DNA of 64,000 bases from the NCBI RefSeq assembly GCF_001295925.1, contig NZ_LJHQ01000070.1, positions 27,181 to 91,180 of the forward strand, read 5' to 3'. This document shows, one piece after another, positions 1 through 9,006 of the stretch; position 1 is the first letter of the stretch; each line of letters opens with the position of its first letter. The notes below the pieces were generated by a model. It saw only the letters and a program-made list of their open reading frames with translations. It had not been told where the DNA came from and did not search any database. Made by a program: the position numbers and the translations under genes. The DNA comes from Allobosea sp. AAP35 (GTDB lineage: Bacteria; Pseudomonadota; Alphaproteobacteria; Rhizobiales; Beijerinckiaceae).

Positions 1-996
1 CGGCCGGCCCGCACGGAGATTGGCGAAGATCGAGACGCAGTCCATCATCGCCGCCTGGGGGTTCTGGGTGATCACCGCGTCCATCGCGCCCTCGATCAGC
101 AGGGCGCGCGTATCAGGCGTCAGACCATGGCCGACGAAGACAACGCTATGCTGTCGCGCGGCCTCCTTCAGCGCACGCGCGATCCCCTCCGAGCCGCCGC
201 CGATATTGTAGATGCCCGCAAGGTCGGGATGCTGGGCCAGGAGCGTCTTGGTCTGGCGATAATTGCGTGCCTCCTCGTCATGGCCCTCGCGCAGGCCCAC
301 CACCTGGATCGCCGGATACAGGTCCTGGAACAGATGCAGGAATCCCATCTCGCGCTCCTCATGCGCGCGATAGCTCAGGCTGCCGGCGATCATCGCGACC
401 TTGGCGGGCCTCGGGCCGATGAAGCGCGCCAGCAGATACCCGGCCGTGCGCCCGGCTGAGCGATTATCGAGCCCGACATAGGCAACGCGCTGCGTGTTCG
501 CGATGTCGGAAATCAGCGTCACCGTCGGCACGCCATGCCCCGCCAGCCAGGAGACCGCCTCGCGCACGGTCGGATGCTCCAGCGCCATGAAGGCGACGCC
601 ATCGACCTCGCGCCCGATTTTCTTGAGGTGCTGCGCGAGCAGTTCGGGCTTGAAGCTCTCGATGGTGTCGACCCGGGCGCGCATGTTGAAGGACGCCAGT
701 TGCGCCTGCGCGCCGCCGATGACCCGGCCCAGCATGCCCAGGAATCGATTTCCTCCCGCCGGCAGCAGGAAGGCGAGCCGCAGTGGCTTGAGCGCGCTCG
801 CCGGCTGCGCCCCATCGATGACGTAGCCGATCTCGCCGGCCGCCCGCAGCACGCGCTGCACCGTCACAGCGCGCACACCGGGACGGCCGTTCAAGACGCG
901 ATCGACAGTCGCGCTCGAGACGCCAGCACGCAGGGCGACATCGTCGATCCGCAGCGAACGGCGCCGCTTCGGCAAGGCATCAGGCTCTTGGGGCAT
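1..996 (-). CDS. LacI-family transcriptional regulator, 3' end cut by window edge
   Basis: A sugar-type repressor read from an ATG at 996 and still open at base 1. The 332 visible codons are close to the usual family length, so only a short C-terminal piece should be missing. A LacI helix-turn-helix lies near residues 16-60 (VALRAGVSSATVDRVLNG) and is followed by a periplasmic-binding-protein-like effector domain. It is divergent from the TRAP binding protein at 1117, the usual layout of a local regulator, so I infer that it controls the cluster up to 5548. The effector is not evident; a sugar acid would fit the neighbours. Confidence 0.9.
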   Translation of the reverse strand, partial: MPQEPDALPKRRRSLRIDDVALRAGVSSATVDRVLNGRPGVRAVTVQRVLRAAGEIGYVIDGAQPASALKPLRLAFLLPAGGNRFLGMLGRVIGGAQAQLASFNMRARVDTIESFKPELLAQHLKKIGREVDGVAFMALEHPTVREAVSWLAGHGVPTVTLISDIANTQRVAYVGLDNRSAGRTAGYLLARFIGPRPAKVAMIAGSLSYRAHEEREMGFLHLFQDLYPAIQVVGLREGHDEEARNYRQTKTLLAQHPDLAGIYNIGGGSEGIARALKEAARQHSVVFVGHGLTPDTRALLIEGAMDAVITQNPQAAMMDCVSIFANLRAGRP

Positions 997-1088
997 CGGC
1001 TAAAACCCATCAAAACACATCAAGAATTGAGTTTGACGCCCATCATGGCCGCTCCCTATCGTTCAGGGAAGAACACCATCAACAATCA

Positions 1089-1103
1089 GATCGCACAGCG
1101 ATC
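1089..1103. promoter_or_regulatory. 15-bp inverted repeat, candidate operator
   Basis: GATCGC-ACA-GCGATC is a perfect 6-bp inverted repeat in the 120-bp divergent region between the LacI gene (start 996) and the TRAP protein (start 1117). It sits directly before the Shine-Dalgarno sequence (GGGAGGAAG, 1107-1115). Its placement fits repressor control of the rightward cluster. LacI operators usually have an even, CG-centred dyad, so ownership by this LacI protein is uncertain. Confidence 0.35.
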
Positions 1104-1116
1104 CAGGGAGGAAGAC

Positions 1117-2133
1117 ATGACCGTTTTGACCCGGCGCACGGTGCTGCGCACGCTTGCCGCCACACCCGCACTTTCGCTGATCGGAATGCCGCACATTGCC
1201 CGCGCGGCCGAGTTCGAGCTGAAATACGGCAACAACCTGCCGCTCAGCCACCCGCTCAACATCCGCGCCCAGGAAGCGGCCGAGCGGATCGCCAGGGAGA
1301 GCAAGGGCCGGGTCGAGATCAAGATCTTCCCCAACAACCAGCTTGGCGGCGACACCGATATGCTGAGCCAGGTTCGCGCCGGCGGCATCACCTTTTTCAC
1401 GCCCTCCGCGCTGGTCATCGCCACGCTGGTGCCGGTCGCGGCGATCAACGCGGTGGGCTTTGCTTTCTCCGATTACGACCAGGTCTGGAAGGCGATGGAC
1501 GGCAAGCTCGGCGCCCATGTCCGCGAGGCGATCTCGAAGCTCAATCTCTTTGCCTTCGAGAAGATGTGGGACAACGGCTTCCGTCAGATGACGACCTCGG
1601 GCAAGCCGATCGAAGCGGCCAAGGACATGGCCGGGCTCAAGATTCGCGTGCCGGTGTCGCCGCTCTCGATCTCGATGTTCAAGGCGCTCGACGCCGCTCC
1701 TGCCAGCCTCCAATTCTCGGAGGTCTATACGGCGCTGCAGACCAAGGTCGTCGATGCACAGGAAAACCCCCTGCCGATCATCCAGGTCGCCAAGCTGTTC
1801 GAGGTGCAAAAGAGCTGCGCACTCTCGAACCACATCTGGGACGGCTTCTGGTTCATCGCCAATGGCCGTGCCTGGCGTGGCCTTCCGGCCGACATCCAGA
1901 AGATTGTCAGTGACGCCATTAACGATGCCGGCGTGAAGCAGCGCGGCGACATCAAGGCGCTCAACGAGACCGTCCAGGCCGATCTCCAGTCCAAGGGGCT
2001 CGTCTTCAACAAGACCAACCCCGAGACCTTCCGGGCCAAGCTGCGCGATGCCGGCTTCTACAAGGAATGGCAGGAGCGTTTCGGCCCGGAGGCCTGGGGC
2101 CTGCTCGAAGGCGCCGTGGGCAAGCTCGCCTGA
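1117..2133 (+). CDS. TRAP transporter substrate-binding protein (DctP family)
   Basis: A 338-residue periplasmic solute receptor of the DctP/TRAP family. The ATG at 1117 follows a strong GGGAGGAAG. The reading frame is open far upstream, but that extension overlaps the LacI gene and is not believable. Residues 1-29 form a Tat-like export signal (TRRTVLRTL, hydrophobic stretch, ARA cleavage region). The body has the TRAP pattern, including KIRVP and a later block around QENPLP. Family members bind carboxylates or sugar acids and deliver them to a DctQ/DctM membrane pair. No such pair is present in the window, so the partner must lie elsewhere. The ligand is unknown. Confidence 0.9.
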   Translation: MTVLTRRTVLRTLAATPALSLIGMPHIARAAEFELKYGNNLPLSHPLNIRAQEAAERIARESKGRVEIKIFPNNQLGGDTDMLSQVRAGGITFFTPSALVIATLVPVAAINAVGFAFSDYDQVWKAMDGKLGAHVREAISKLNLFAFEKMWDNGFRQMTTSGKPIEAAKDMAGLKIRVPVSPLSISMFKALDAAPASLQFSEVYTALQTKVVDAQENPLPIIQVAKLFEVQKSCALSNHIWDGFWFIANGRAWRGLPADIQKIVSDAINDAGVKQRGDIKALNETVQADLQSKGLVFNKTNPETFRAKLRDAGFYKEWQERFGPEAWGLLEGAVGKLA

Positions 2134-2288
2134 GCCCGCGTCCCGGCTCCATCACCAGGCGAAGGTCGGAGCAACGGCGGCGACATGCCGCCTTGCGCCC
2201 GGCCTTCCCGCCTCGCGGCCGGCGTGTGAAGGCGGGGACATCCTGAATCTGCAACCCGATCACCACCGACCAGCACGAGGATATCCCC

Positions 2289-2828
2289 ATGAGCCGCTTC
2301 TTCGGCCAAATCCGGCAGGCCGGCTATGTCGTCCCCGATATCGAGGCGGCGATGGATTATTGGAGCCGCGTGCTCGGCGTCGGGCCATTCTTTTACAATC
2401 CGAAGGTCCCGATCAAAAACTACCGCTACAAGGGGCATGCCTATGAGCCACACAACTCGGTCGCGCTGGCCAATTCCGGCCCGCTTCAGATCGAGCTGAT
2501 CCAGTGCCGCAACGCCGTGCCCTCCATGTACAAGGACTTCACGGATGCCGGCCATTCCGGCCTGCAGCACGTCGCCTATTGGACCTCCGACTACGATGCC
2601 GACCTCGAACGCCTGACGGCGCAGGGCTTCAAGGCGGTGATGTCGGGCGAGGTCGGCGAACGCGGTCGCTTCATCTATTTCGACACGCATTACCATCCCG
2701 GCACCGTGATCGAGCTCTCCGAGGTCGCCGGCCCCAAGGGCGAGATGTTCCGCCTGATCCGCGAGGCCTCAGAGATCTGGGACGGCAGCGACCCCGTGCG
2801 GCCGTTTCCGGATTTGACCAAGCTGTAG
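2289..2828 (+). CDS. VOC-superfamily (glyoxalase/epimerase-like) protein
   Basis: A 179-residue cytosolic protein of the vicinal oxygen chelate fold, with two paired beta-alpha-beta-beta-beta halves. The N-terminal FGQIRQAGYVVPDIEAAMDY is typical of methylmalonyl-CoA-epimerase/glyoxalase-like members. Likely metal-ligand regions are QHVAYW and the late GTVIELSE. The ATG at 2289 follows GAGG at 2277-2280. It sits between the TRAP receptor and the RuBisCO-like gene on the same strand, so it may act on an intermediate of the same pathway (epimerisation or isomerisation). That is inference; the reaction cannot be read from the sequence. Confidence 0.75.
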   Translation: MSRFFGQIRQAGYVVPDIEAAMDYWSRVLGVGPFFYNPKVPIKNYRYKGHAYEPHNSVALANSGPLQIELIQCRNAVPSMYKDFTDAGHSGLQHVAYWTSDYDADLERLTAQGFKAVMSGEVGERGRFIYFDTHYHPGTVIELSEVAGPKGEMFRLIREASEIWDGSDPVRPFPDLTKL

Positions 2829-2846
2829 CGGGCAGCCAGACTTCCC

Positions 2847-2937
2847 CGTCATTGCGAGCGCAGCGAAGCAATCCAGGCGCCGTGCGCTCTTTGCCCCCTC
2901 TGGATGGCTTCGTCGGCTGCGCCTCCTCGCAATGGCG
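2847..2937. repeat. Dispersed inverted-repeat element (CGTCATTGCGAG type)
   Basis: The left arm (2847-2876, CGTCATTGCGAGCGCAGCGA...) and the right arm (about 2900-2937, ...GGCTGCGCCTCCTCGCAATGGCG) are near reverse complements around a short spacer, so the transcript can fold into a long hairpin. Elements of this sequence are widely scattered between genes in Hyphomicrobiales chromosomes. It separates the VOC gene from the RuBisCO-like gene and ends just before the latter's start. Confidence 0.7.
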
Positions 2938-2961
2938 CGCGCCGACCACCGGAATTCTGAC

Positions 2962-4236
2962 ATGACCGCCGATCGCTTCGAAGCCACCTACCTGATCGAG
3001 ACCCCGCTCGACCTTGCCAAGGTCGCCGAGATCATGGCCGGCGAACAGTCGAGCGGCACCTTCACCCGCGTCGCCGGCGAAACCGACGAACTGCGCAGCC
3101 GCACGCGCGCGGTCGTGACCCGTATCGAGGAGTTGGAAGTCGCCGCCGAACCCAGCCTACCCAATGCCTGGCTGGCGAAAAAGGCCATCTCCGGCCCCTG
3201 GCGCCGCGCCCGCGTCGCGATCTCCTTTCCCATCGACAATGTCGGCGCCAATCTCGCCACGCTGGCCTCAATCGTCGCCGGAAACCTCTACGATCTCGGC
3301 GAGGTCACGGGGCTTCGGCTCGACACGATGACCCTCCCGGCGGCCTTCCGCAGCCGCTTCCAGATGCCGCGCCAGGGCATTGCCGGCACGCGAAAGCTGA
3401 CCGGCGTCGCCTGCGGGCCGATGGTCGGCTCGATCATCAAGCCCAATGTCGGTTTGAGCCCGCAGGAGACGGCTTCGCTCGTTGGCAAGCTCTGCGAGGC
3501 GGGCCTCGATTTCATCAAGGACGACGAGATTTCGGCCGATCCCGTCCACGCTCCGCTGGCACAGCGCGTGCCGGCCGTGATGGACGTCGTCCGGCGCCAC
3601 CAGGACCAAACCGGCAAGGCGGTGATGATCGCCTTCAACATCACCGACGAGACCGACGCGATGAAACGCCATGCCGATCTGGTGGCGCGCGAGGGCGGCA
3701 CCTGCGTCATGGCGAGCCTCAACTGGTGCGGTCTCTCCGCCATCGAAACGCTGCGCCGCGCGACCGATCTCGCGCTGCACGGGCACCGCAACGGCTTCGG
3801 CGCGCTCTCGCGCCATCCGCTGCTGGGCATCTCGTTCCAGGCCTATCAAACGCTCTGGCGGCTGGCGGGCGTCGACCACATGCATGTGCATGGACTGCGA
3901 GGGAAGTTCGCGCAGGAGGACGAGGAGGTCGTCTCCTCGGCGAAGGATTGCGTCACCCCACTCGCCGAAGGCATCGACGACCGCGTCCTGCCGGCCTTTT
4001 CCTCGGGACAATGGGCCGGAACGGCGCAGCCGACCTTCGACGCGATTGGCCATAGCGACCTGCTCTTCATGGCCGGCGGCGGCATCCTCGCCCATCCCGG
4101 CGGGCCGGCAGCGGGCGTCGCCAGCATCCGCCAGGCCTGGGAGGCGGTTGGATCTGGGGTATCCCTGACCGACGCCGCCGCCCTGCATCCGGAACTGCGA
4201 CAGGCTCTCGACTTCTTCGGCAAGGTCGCGGGATAG
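2962..4236 (+). CDS. RuBisCO-like protein, candidate 3-oxo-isoapionate-4-phosphate decarboxylase
   Basis: A 424-residue member of the RuBisCO large-subunit superfamily. By alignment the catalytic and metal positions are mostly kept: K160 (RuBisCO K175), the carbamate/metal set K186-D188-E189 in FIKDDE (K201, D203, E204), LHGHRNGFG (H294, R295), MHVHGLRGK (H327, K334) and GGGILAHPGG (phosphate loop). N162 replaces RuBisCO K177, which argues against carboxylation. RuBisCO-like proteins paired with DUF1537 kinases are known in D-apiose degradation (OiaX/OiaT acting after OiaK). The kinase follows after 7 bp. The ATG at 2962 is preferred over an in-frame ATG at 2932 that lies inside the repeat. 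The exact reaction is inference. Confidence 0.8.
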   Translation: MTADRFEATYLIETPLDLAKVAEIMAGEQSSGTFTRVAGETDELRSRTRAVVTRIEELEVAAEPSLPNAWLAKKAISGPWRRARVAISFPIDNVGANLATLASIVAGNLYDLGEVTGLRLDTMTLPAAFRSRFQMPRQGIAGTRKLTGVACGPMVGSIIKPNVGLSPQETASLVGKLCEAGLDFIKDDEISADPVHAPLAQRVPAVMDVVRRHQDQTGKAVMIAFNITDETDAMKRHADLVAREGGTCVMASLNWCGLSAIETLRRATDLALHGHRNGFGALSRHPLLGISFQAYQTLWRLAGVDHMHVHGLRGKFAQEDEEVVSSAKDCVTPLAEGIDDRVLPAFSSGQWAGTAQPTFDAIGHSDLLFMAGGGILAHPGGPAAGVASIRQAWEAVGSGVSLTDAAALHPELRQALDFFGKVAG

Positions 4237-4243
4237 GCAGGCC

Positions 4244-5548
4244 ATGACCCCGCCTCGTCCCTCCTATGGCTGGTATGGCGACGATTTCACCGGCGCCACC
4301 GATGCGCTGGCCGCACTCGCCGAGCACGATCTGGCGGCACTGCTGTTCCTGCGCATTCCGACGCCGAAGCAGCTCGCAGCTGCCGGCCCGCTCGATGCAA
4401 TCGGCATCGCCGGCGCCACCCGCGCCATGGCGCCCGAAGCCATGGCGACGGAACTCGCCGCTGCCGGCCGCTTCTTCGCGGAGGCCGACATCGGCATCCT
4501 GCATTACAAATGCTGCTCGACCTTCGACAGCGCGCCCCATCTCGGCAGCCTTGGTGCGGCCGCGCGAGCGTTGCGCCCCTTCTTCGCCAATCCCGTCCTG
4601 CCGATCATCGGCGGCCAGCCCAATCTCGGGCGCTACTGTCTCTTCGGCAATCTTTTCGCGGCGGCCGGGAGCGGAGGTCCCGTGCACCGCATCGACCGCC
4701 ACCCGACCATGAGCGTCCATCCGGTGACGCCGATGGGCGAGGCCGATCTGCGCCGGCATCTCGCCGCGCAGGGGCTGGAACGGATCGATCTGATCGACTA
4801 CCGCAGCTATGAAGGCACCGGTCCCGAGGCCGCGCTGACAGCCCGCCTCGCAGCGGGATCGAACGCCGATGCGGTGCTGCTCGACGTCGCGCGCATGCAG
4901 GACCTCGCCGTGATCGGCGCCCTGCTGCGGCGCCAGATGGAGCAGGGCCGGCTGCTCGCCATCGGCCCCAGCAGCGTGGCCCAGGCCCTGGCGCTGACAT
5001 GGCCTGAAGGTGGCCGGGCTGCCGCCTCCGCTCCGGTCGCGGCGCCGCGTGCGGGCCCGGTGCTTGCGTTGGTCGGCAGCCTGTCGCCGGTAACGCGCGC
5101 ACAAGTCGAGGCCGCGACCGCCTTTGAGCGCATCGGCATCGACACGGCGAGCCTGCTCTCCGAGCCTGCCTATGCGCTGGCGCTCGAGCAGGATGCGCAG
5201 GCCAAGCTCGCCTTGGGCCACAACGTCATGCTCGTCACAGACCGCCCGTCCCAGGCTCCCGACAATGCCGACAACGTCGCGCGGGCCACAGGCCGACTGC
5301 TGCGCGGCCTGATGGAGAGGGCAACGATCGGGCGCCTCGTCGTCGCCGGCGGCGATACATCGAGCCTCGCGGTCAAGTCGCTCGACATCTGGGGCCTGTC
5401 CTATCGCGCTCCTTGCGTGCCGGGCGCGCCGCTCTGCCGGACGCATAGCGACAACGCCGACCTCGACGGGCTCGACGGGCTCGATATCATCCTGAAGGGC
5501 GGCCAGATGGGTCCTGTCGACTTTTTCGACGCGGTTGCCGTCAGCTGA
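4244..5548 (+). CDS. Four-carbon acid sugar kinase family protein (DUF1537), OiaK-like
   Basis: A 434-residue ATP-dependent kinase of the DUF1537 family, which phosphorylates four-carbon sugar acids and 3-oxo-isoapionate. The N-terminal substrate domain starts with GDDFTGATD (residues 12-20). The C-terminal nucleotide domain carries VVAGGDTS and, near the end, LKGGQMGPVDFF, both family hallmarks. The 7-bp gap from the RuBisCO-like gene implies co-transcription and a product-substrate link: the kinase would make the phosphorylated 3-oxo acid that the RuBisCO-like enzyme cleaves. The family assignment is firm; the substrate is inferred from context. Confidence 0.85.
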   Translation: MTPPRPSYGWYGDDFTGATDALAALAEHDLAALLFLRIPTPKQLAAAGPLDAIGIAGATRAMAPEAMATELAAAGRFFAEADIGILHYKCCSTFDSAPHLGSLGAAARALRPFFANPVLPIIGGQPNLGRYCLFGNLFAAAGSGGPVHRIDRHPTMSVHPVTPMGEADLRRHLAAQGLERIDLIDYRSYEGTGPEAALTARLAAGSNADAVLLDVARMQDLAVIGALLRRQMEQGRLLAIGPSSVAQALALTWPEGGRAAASAPVAAPRAGPVLALVGSLSPVTRAQVEAATAFERIGIDTASLLSEPAYALALEQDAQAKLALGHNVMLVTDRPSQAPDNADNVARATGRLLRGLMERATIGRLVVAGGDTSSLAVKSLDIWGLSYRAPCVPGAPLCRTHSDNADLDGLDGLDIILKGGQMGPVDFFDAVAVS

Positions 5549-5588
5549 CGCCGGATCGGAGCGAGAGCCGCCGCGATCAGCCGCCCCC

Positions 5589-6368
5589 TCATCGCCCCTG
5601 CCAGTGCGGAGCCCGCTTGCCCAGGAAGGCCTCCATGCCCTCGCGAAAATCGGCGCTGGTGTAACACATCACCACGAGGTCGTTCCCATCCTCGGGGACG
5701 GCAGCCTTGGCCAGCCGCCGCAGCGCCTCCTTTGTCGCCCGCATCGTCAACGGCGCATGGCTCGCGATCGTTGCCGCAAGCTCCCGCGCCCGCGTCATCA
5801 GCGCAGCGTGGTCGCCCAGCACCTCGCTGTAAAGCCCGATGCGCTGGCCCTCCTCCGCCTCGATCAGCCGCGCGGTGAAGATGATCTCCTTGACCCGCGC
5901 CGGCCCCAGCAGCGCCGCGAGCCGGGCGTAGTTCGCCATCGACAGGCAATTGCCGAGCGTCCGGGCGATCGGGTAGCCGAAGCGCGCCGAAGCGGTGGCG
6001 ATCCGGATGTCGCAGGCGCAGGCGATGCTGCCGCCGCCGCCCGTGACCGCCCCCGAGATCGCCGCGATGGTCGGGATCGGGCAGCTCTCGATCGCGGTGA
6101 TCACAGCTTCGATCCTGTCCTCATAGGCCAGCGCGTCTTCCGGCGTCGCGAAGGCGCGAAACTGCGCGATATCGGTGCCAGCCGCGAAGGCCTTGTCGCC
6201 TGCTCCGGTGACGATCAGCACCTTGGGCGAGCCATGCGCGGCAGGATCACCGCAGATCGCCGCGAGCCGCTCATACATCGCGAAGGTGAGCGCATTGCGC
6301 GCCTGCGGACGGTTCAGCATGATCGTGCCGACCCCGCTGTCGACCGCGTAGAGAACCTCGTCGTCCAT
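5589..6368 (-). CDS. Enoyl-CoA hydratase/isomerase superfamily protein lacking both catalytic Glu
   Basis: A 259-residue crotonase-fold protein. Both oxyanion-hole segments are present (FAAGTDI and GAVTGGGGSIACACDI), so it should bind an acyl-CoA thioester. The two glutamates used by hydratases (E144 and E164 in rat mitochondrial hydratase) align with Ser in GGGGS and Ile in FGYPI, so hydration is unlikely. It could be a decarboxylase, hydrolase, isomerase or ligase of this superfamily. It lies 41 bp downstream of the ABC ATPase on the same strand and may be the last gene of that transcript. Confidence 0.8.
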   Translation of the reverse strand: MDDEVLYAVDSGVGTIMLNRPQARNALTFAMYERLAAICGDPAAHGSPKVLIVTGAGDKAFAAGTDIAQFRAFATPEDALAYEDRIEAVITAIESCPIPTIAAISGAVTGGGGSIACACDIRIATASARFGYPIARTLGNCLSMANYARLAALLGPARVKEIIFTARLIEAEEGQRIGLYSEVLGDHAALMTRARELAATIASHAPLTMRATKEALRRLAKAAVPEDGNDLVVMCYTSADFREGMEAFLGKRAPHWQGR

Positions 6369-6409
6369 GCGCCCACCGCCTTCGCTCCGGAAAGGAGCGG
6401 ACTATCCGG

Positions 6410-8083
6410 TCAGCCCTGGACAGCGTCAACGGCGACGCCGGTTGAAAACTCTCTGCCCGGCGCCGCCTCGATCAAGGCTCGGGTATATGCATGCGCCGGC
6501 GCGGAAAACACCTGCGCGGTCGCGCCCTGCTCGACGATCACGCCCTTTTCCATGACCACGATCCGGTCGCAGATCTGCGCCGCCACCCGCAGGTCATGGG
6601 TGATGAACAGGATCGCCAGGTTGAAGCGCTCCTGCACATCGGCCAGCAGCGCCAGCACCTGCTTCTGCACGGAGACATCGAGCGCCGAGACGGCCTCGTC
6701 CGCAATCAGGATCTCGGGCTCCATCGCGAGCGCACGCGCGATCGCGATGCGCTGGCGCTGGCCGCCGGAGAACTGGTGCGGGTAGCGTTCCAGCGCCTGG
6801 GGCTGCAGGCCGACCAACGCCATCAGGTCGCGCGCGCGCTGCATCGCGTCGCTCGCGCTCAGCCCGAAATTCATCGGCCCCTCGACGATCGATGCCCCGA
6901 CGGTGCGGCGCGGGTTGAGCGAGCGGAACGGGTCCTGGAAGACGACCTGGATCTTGCGGCGATAGGGCCGCAGGCGGCGCTCCGTCAGCGTGGCGATGTC
7001 GATGTCGGGCACCAGGATCGCGCCCTCGCTCGGTGGCATCAGCCTGGCGATGCAGCGGGCGACCGTCGTCTTGCCGGAGCCGGATTCCCCGACGATGCCG
7101 ACGGTTTCGCCGCGCCGAACCTTGATCGCAACATCCTTGGCCGCATGCACGACGCGCGCTTTCGAAAACAGCGCCTTCGAGCTGTAGGTCTTGGCGAGCC
7201 CGACTGTTTCCAGCGCCAGCGGGCCGAGCGCCGGCTTGCGATCGGCGGGCTTGAGGCTTGGCACCGCCGCAATCAGCATCTGCGTGTAGGGGTGCTGAGG
7301 CCGGGTCAGGATGTCGACGGCCGGCCCCTGCTCGACGACGCGGCCCTTCTCCATCACCACGACGCGGTCGGCAATCTCGGCAACGACCCCGAAATCATGG
7401 GTGATGAACAGAACGCCTGTGCCGCGCCGGCTCTGCATGTCCTTGATGAGCCGGAGGATCTGCGCTTGCGTGGTGACGTCGAGCGCGGTGGTCGGCTCGT
7501 CGGCGATCAGCAGCGCGGGATCGAGGATCAGCGCAGCGGCGATCATCACGCGCTGGCGCTGCCCGCCGGAGATCTGGTGCGGATAGGAGGCATGCATCCG
7601 CTCGGGCTCGGGCAGGCGCATCGATTCCAGCATGGCGAGCACCTGGGAGCGCCGCTCGGTCGGGCCGAGATCGGTGTGAATGCGCAGCACCTCCTCGATC
7701 TGGTCGCCGATCGTCAGCACCGGGTTGAGCGCCGTCATCGGCTCCTGGAAGATCATCGCCATGCGGTCGCCGCGCAGCGCCCGCAGACGCTGGGGCGTGG
7801 CCGTCAGCAGATCCTCGCCTTCGAGCTTGATCGCGCCCGCGATCGGCCTCAGCACCTTGGCGAGCAGGCCCATGACCGAGAAGGCGGTCACGGATTTGCC
7901 CGAGCCGGATTCGCCGACAACGCAGACGATCTCGCCGGCCGCGACGCTGATCGAGACATCATCGACCGCCCTCGCCCGGTCGCCGCCACCGGGCAGCGCG
8001 ATGCTCAGGCCGGATATCTCGAGGACGGGCGTCTGCGCGGCGCTCATCGGCTGACCATGGTTCACCGTCCCGCCATCGTTCAT
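6410..8083 (-). CDS. Peptide ABC transporter, fused double ATP-binding protein
   Basis: A 557-residue ATPase with two complete nucleotide-binding domains (about residues 17-265 and 290-545), of the GsiA/DppD-DppF fusion type. Each half has a Walker A ([16 protein letters not shown]), an SGGQRQR signature and a Walker B (LLIADEP, ILIADEA). The regions after them carry the PYTQ/YTRALI tails typical of oligopeptide/dipeptide importers. The ATG overlaps the stop of the upstream permease (ATGA), showing translational coupling. An alternative internal start (MSAAQ) lies at 8047. Confidence 0.93.
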   Translation of the reverse strand: MNDGGTVNHGQPMSAAQTPVLEISGLSIALPGGGDRARAVDDVSISVAAGEIVCVVGESGSGKSVTAFSVMGLLAKVLRPIAGAIKLEGEDLLTATPQRLRALRGDRMAMIFQEPMTALNPVLTIGDQIEEVLRIHTDLGPTERRSQVLAMLESMRLPEPERMHASYPHQISGGQRQRVMIAAALILDPALLIADEPTTALDVTTQAQILRLIKDMQSRRGTGVLFITHDFGVVAEIADRVVVMEKGRVVEQGPAVDILTRPQHPYTQMLIAAVPSLKPADRKPALGPLALETVGLAKTYSSKALFSKARVVHAAKDVAIKVRRGETVGIVGESGSGKTTVARCIARLMPPSEGAILVPDIDIATLTERRLRPYRRKIQVVFQDPFRSLNPRRTVGASIVEGPMNFGLSASDAMQRARDLMALVGLQPQALERYPHQFSGGQRQRIAIARALAMEPEILIADEAVSALDVSVQKQVLALLADVQERFNLAILFITHDLRVAAQICDRIVVMEKGVIVEQGATAQVFSAPAHAYTRALIEAAPGREFSTGVAVDAVQG

Positions 8084-9006
8084 CGGCCGGCCATTTTGGG
8101 ATCGAGCGTGTCACGCAGCCCGTCGCCCAGCATGTTCACTGCCAGCACGGTGATGCCGAGGAAGATGCCGGGATAGAGGATGTTGTGCGGGAAGACGCGG
8201 AACAGGTTGCGACCCTCGGCCATGATGTTGCCCCAGGTCGGAATCTCCGGGGGAATGCCGATGCCGAGGAAGGACAGGATCGCCTCGACCAGGATCGCCG
8301 AGGCCGCGATGAAGGTGCCCTGCACGATCAAGGGCGCGATCGTGTTGGGCAGGATGTGGCGGATCATCAGCTGCGGCAGGCGCGTGCCCGCCATGATCGC
8401 GGCCTCGACATAGGGCTCCTCGCGCACCGACAGCACGATCGAGCGCACCACCCGCACGACACGTGGGATTTCCGGCACGATGATCGCGATGATTACCGAG
8501 GTCAGCCCGCTGCGAAACAGCGAGACCACCGCGATGGCGAGCAGGATGCCTGGTATCGCCATCAACCCGTCCATGACGCGCATGATGACACCGTCAAGCG
8601 GGCGGACATAGCCGGCAATCAGTCCGATCACGAGCCCGATCGCGATCGCCACCGACGCCACCGAAACCGCGATCAGCAGCGAGACCCGCGCGCCATAGAC
8701 GACGCGGCTGAAGACGTCGCGTCCCAACGAATCCGTCCCCATCCGGTGCTTGAACACGGTGGTCGTGCCGTCATCAGCACGGATCGTGCGCTCGAAACCC
8801 GGCAGGCGGTTGCGCGTGCTGGGGTTGATCGCGGTCGGGTCGATCGTGCCCAGCCACGGCGCGAACAGGCCCAGCAGCGTCATCAGCATGAGAACGGTGC
8901 CGCCGATCGCGACGACGGGGTTATGGACGAGCCGCCGCAGCACGGTGCGCACAGGCGGGGCCGGCTCGGCCGCGACGGCGGCGAGAAGGGTTGGCTCGGC
9001 GCTCAA
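8080..9006 (-). CDS. Peptide ABC transporter permease (DppC/OppC type)
   Basis: A 308-residue inner-membrane permease with the N-terminal OppC-like cytoplasmic/first-TM segment (residues about 20-60) and the binding-protein-dependent transport domain with five further helices. The EAA-loop region is AAIMAGTRLPQLMIRHILPN, the coupling helix that docks on the ATPase. The start overlaps the preceding permease stop by 4 bp. It should form the heterodimeric channel with the product of 9003-9944. Confidence 0.93.
   Translation of the reverse strand: MSAEPTLLAAVAAEPAPPVRTVLRRLVHNPVVAIGGTVLMLMTLLGLFAPWLGTIDPTAINPSTRNRLPGFERTIRADDGTTTVFKHRMGTDSLGRDVFSRVVYGARVSLLIAVSVASVAIAIGLVIGLIAGYVRPLDGVIMRVMDGLMAIPGILLAIAVVSLFRSGLTSVIIAIIVPEIPRVVRVVRSIVLSVREEPYVEAAIMAGTRLPQLMIRHILPNTIAPLIVQGTFIAASAILVEAILSFLGIGIPPEIPTWGNIMAEGRNLFRVFPHNILYPGIFLGITVLAVNMLGDGLRDTLDPKMAGR

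Noticed and set aside
535..1116. In-frame upstream extension of the TRAP receptor
   Set aside because: It overlaps the LacI gene on the other strand, and the export signal and ribosome site fix the start at 1117.
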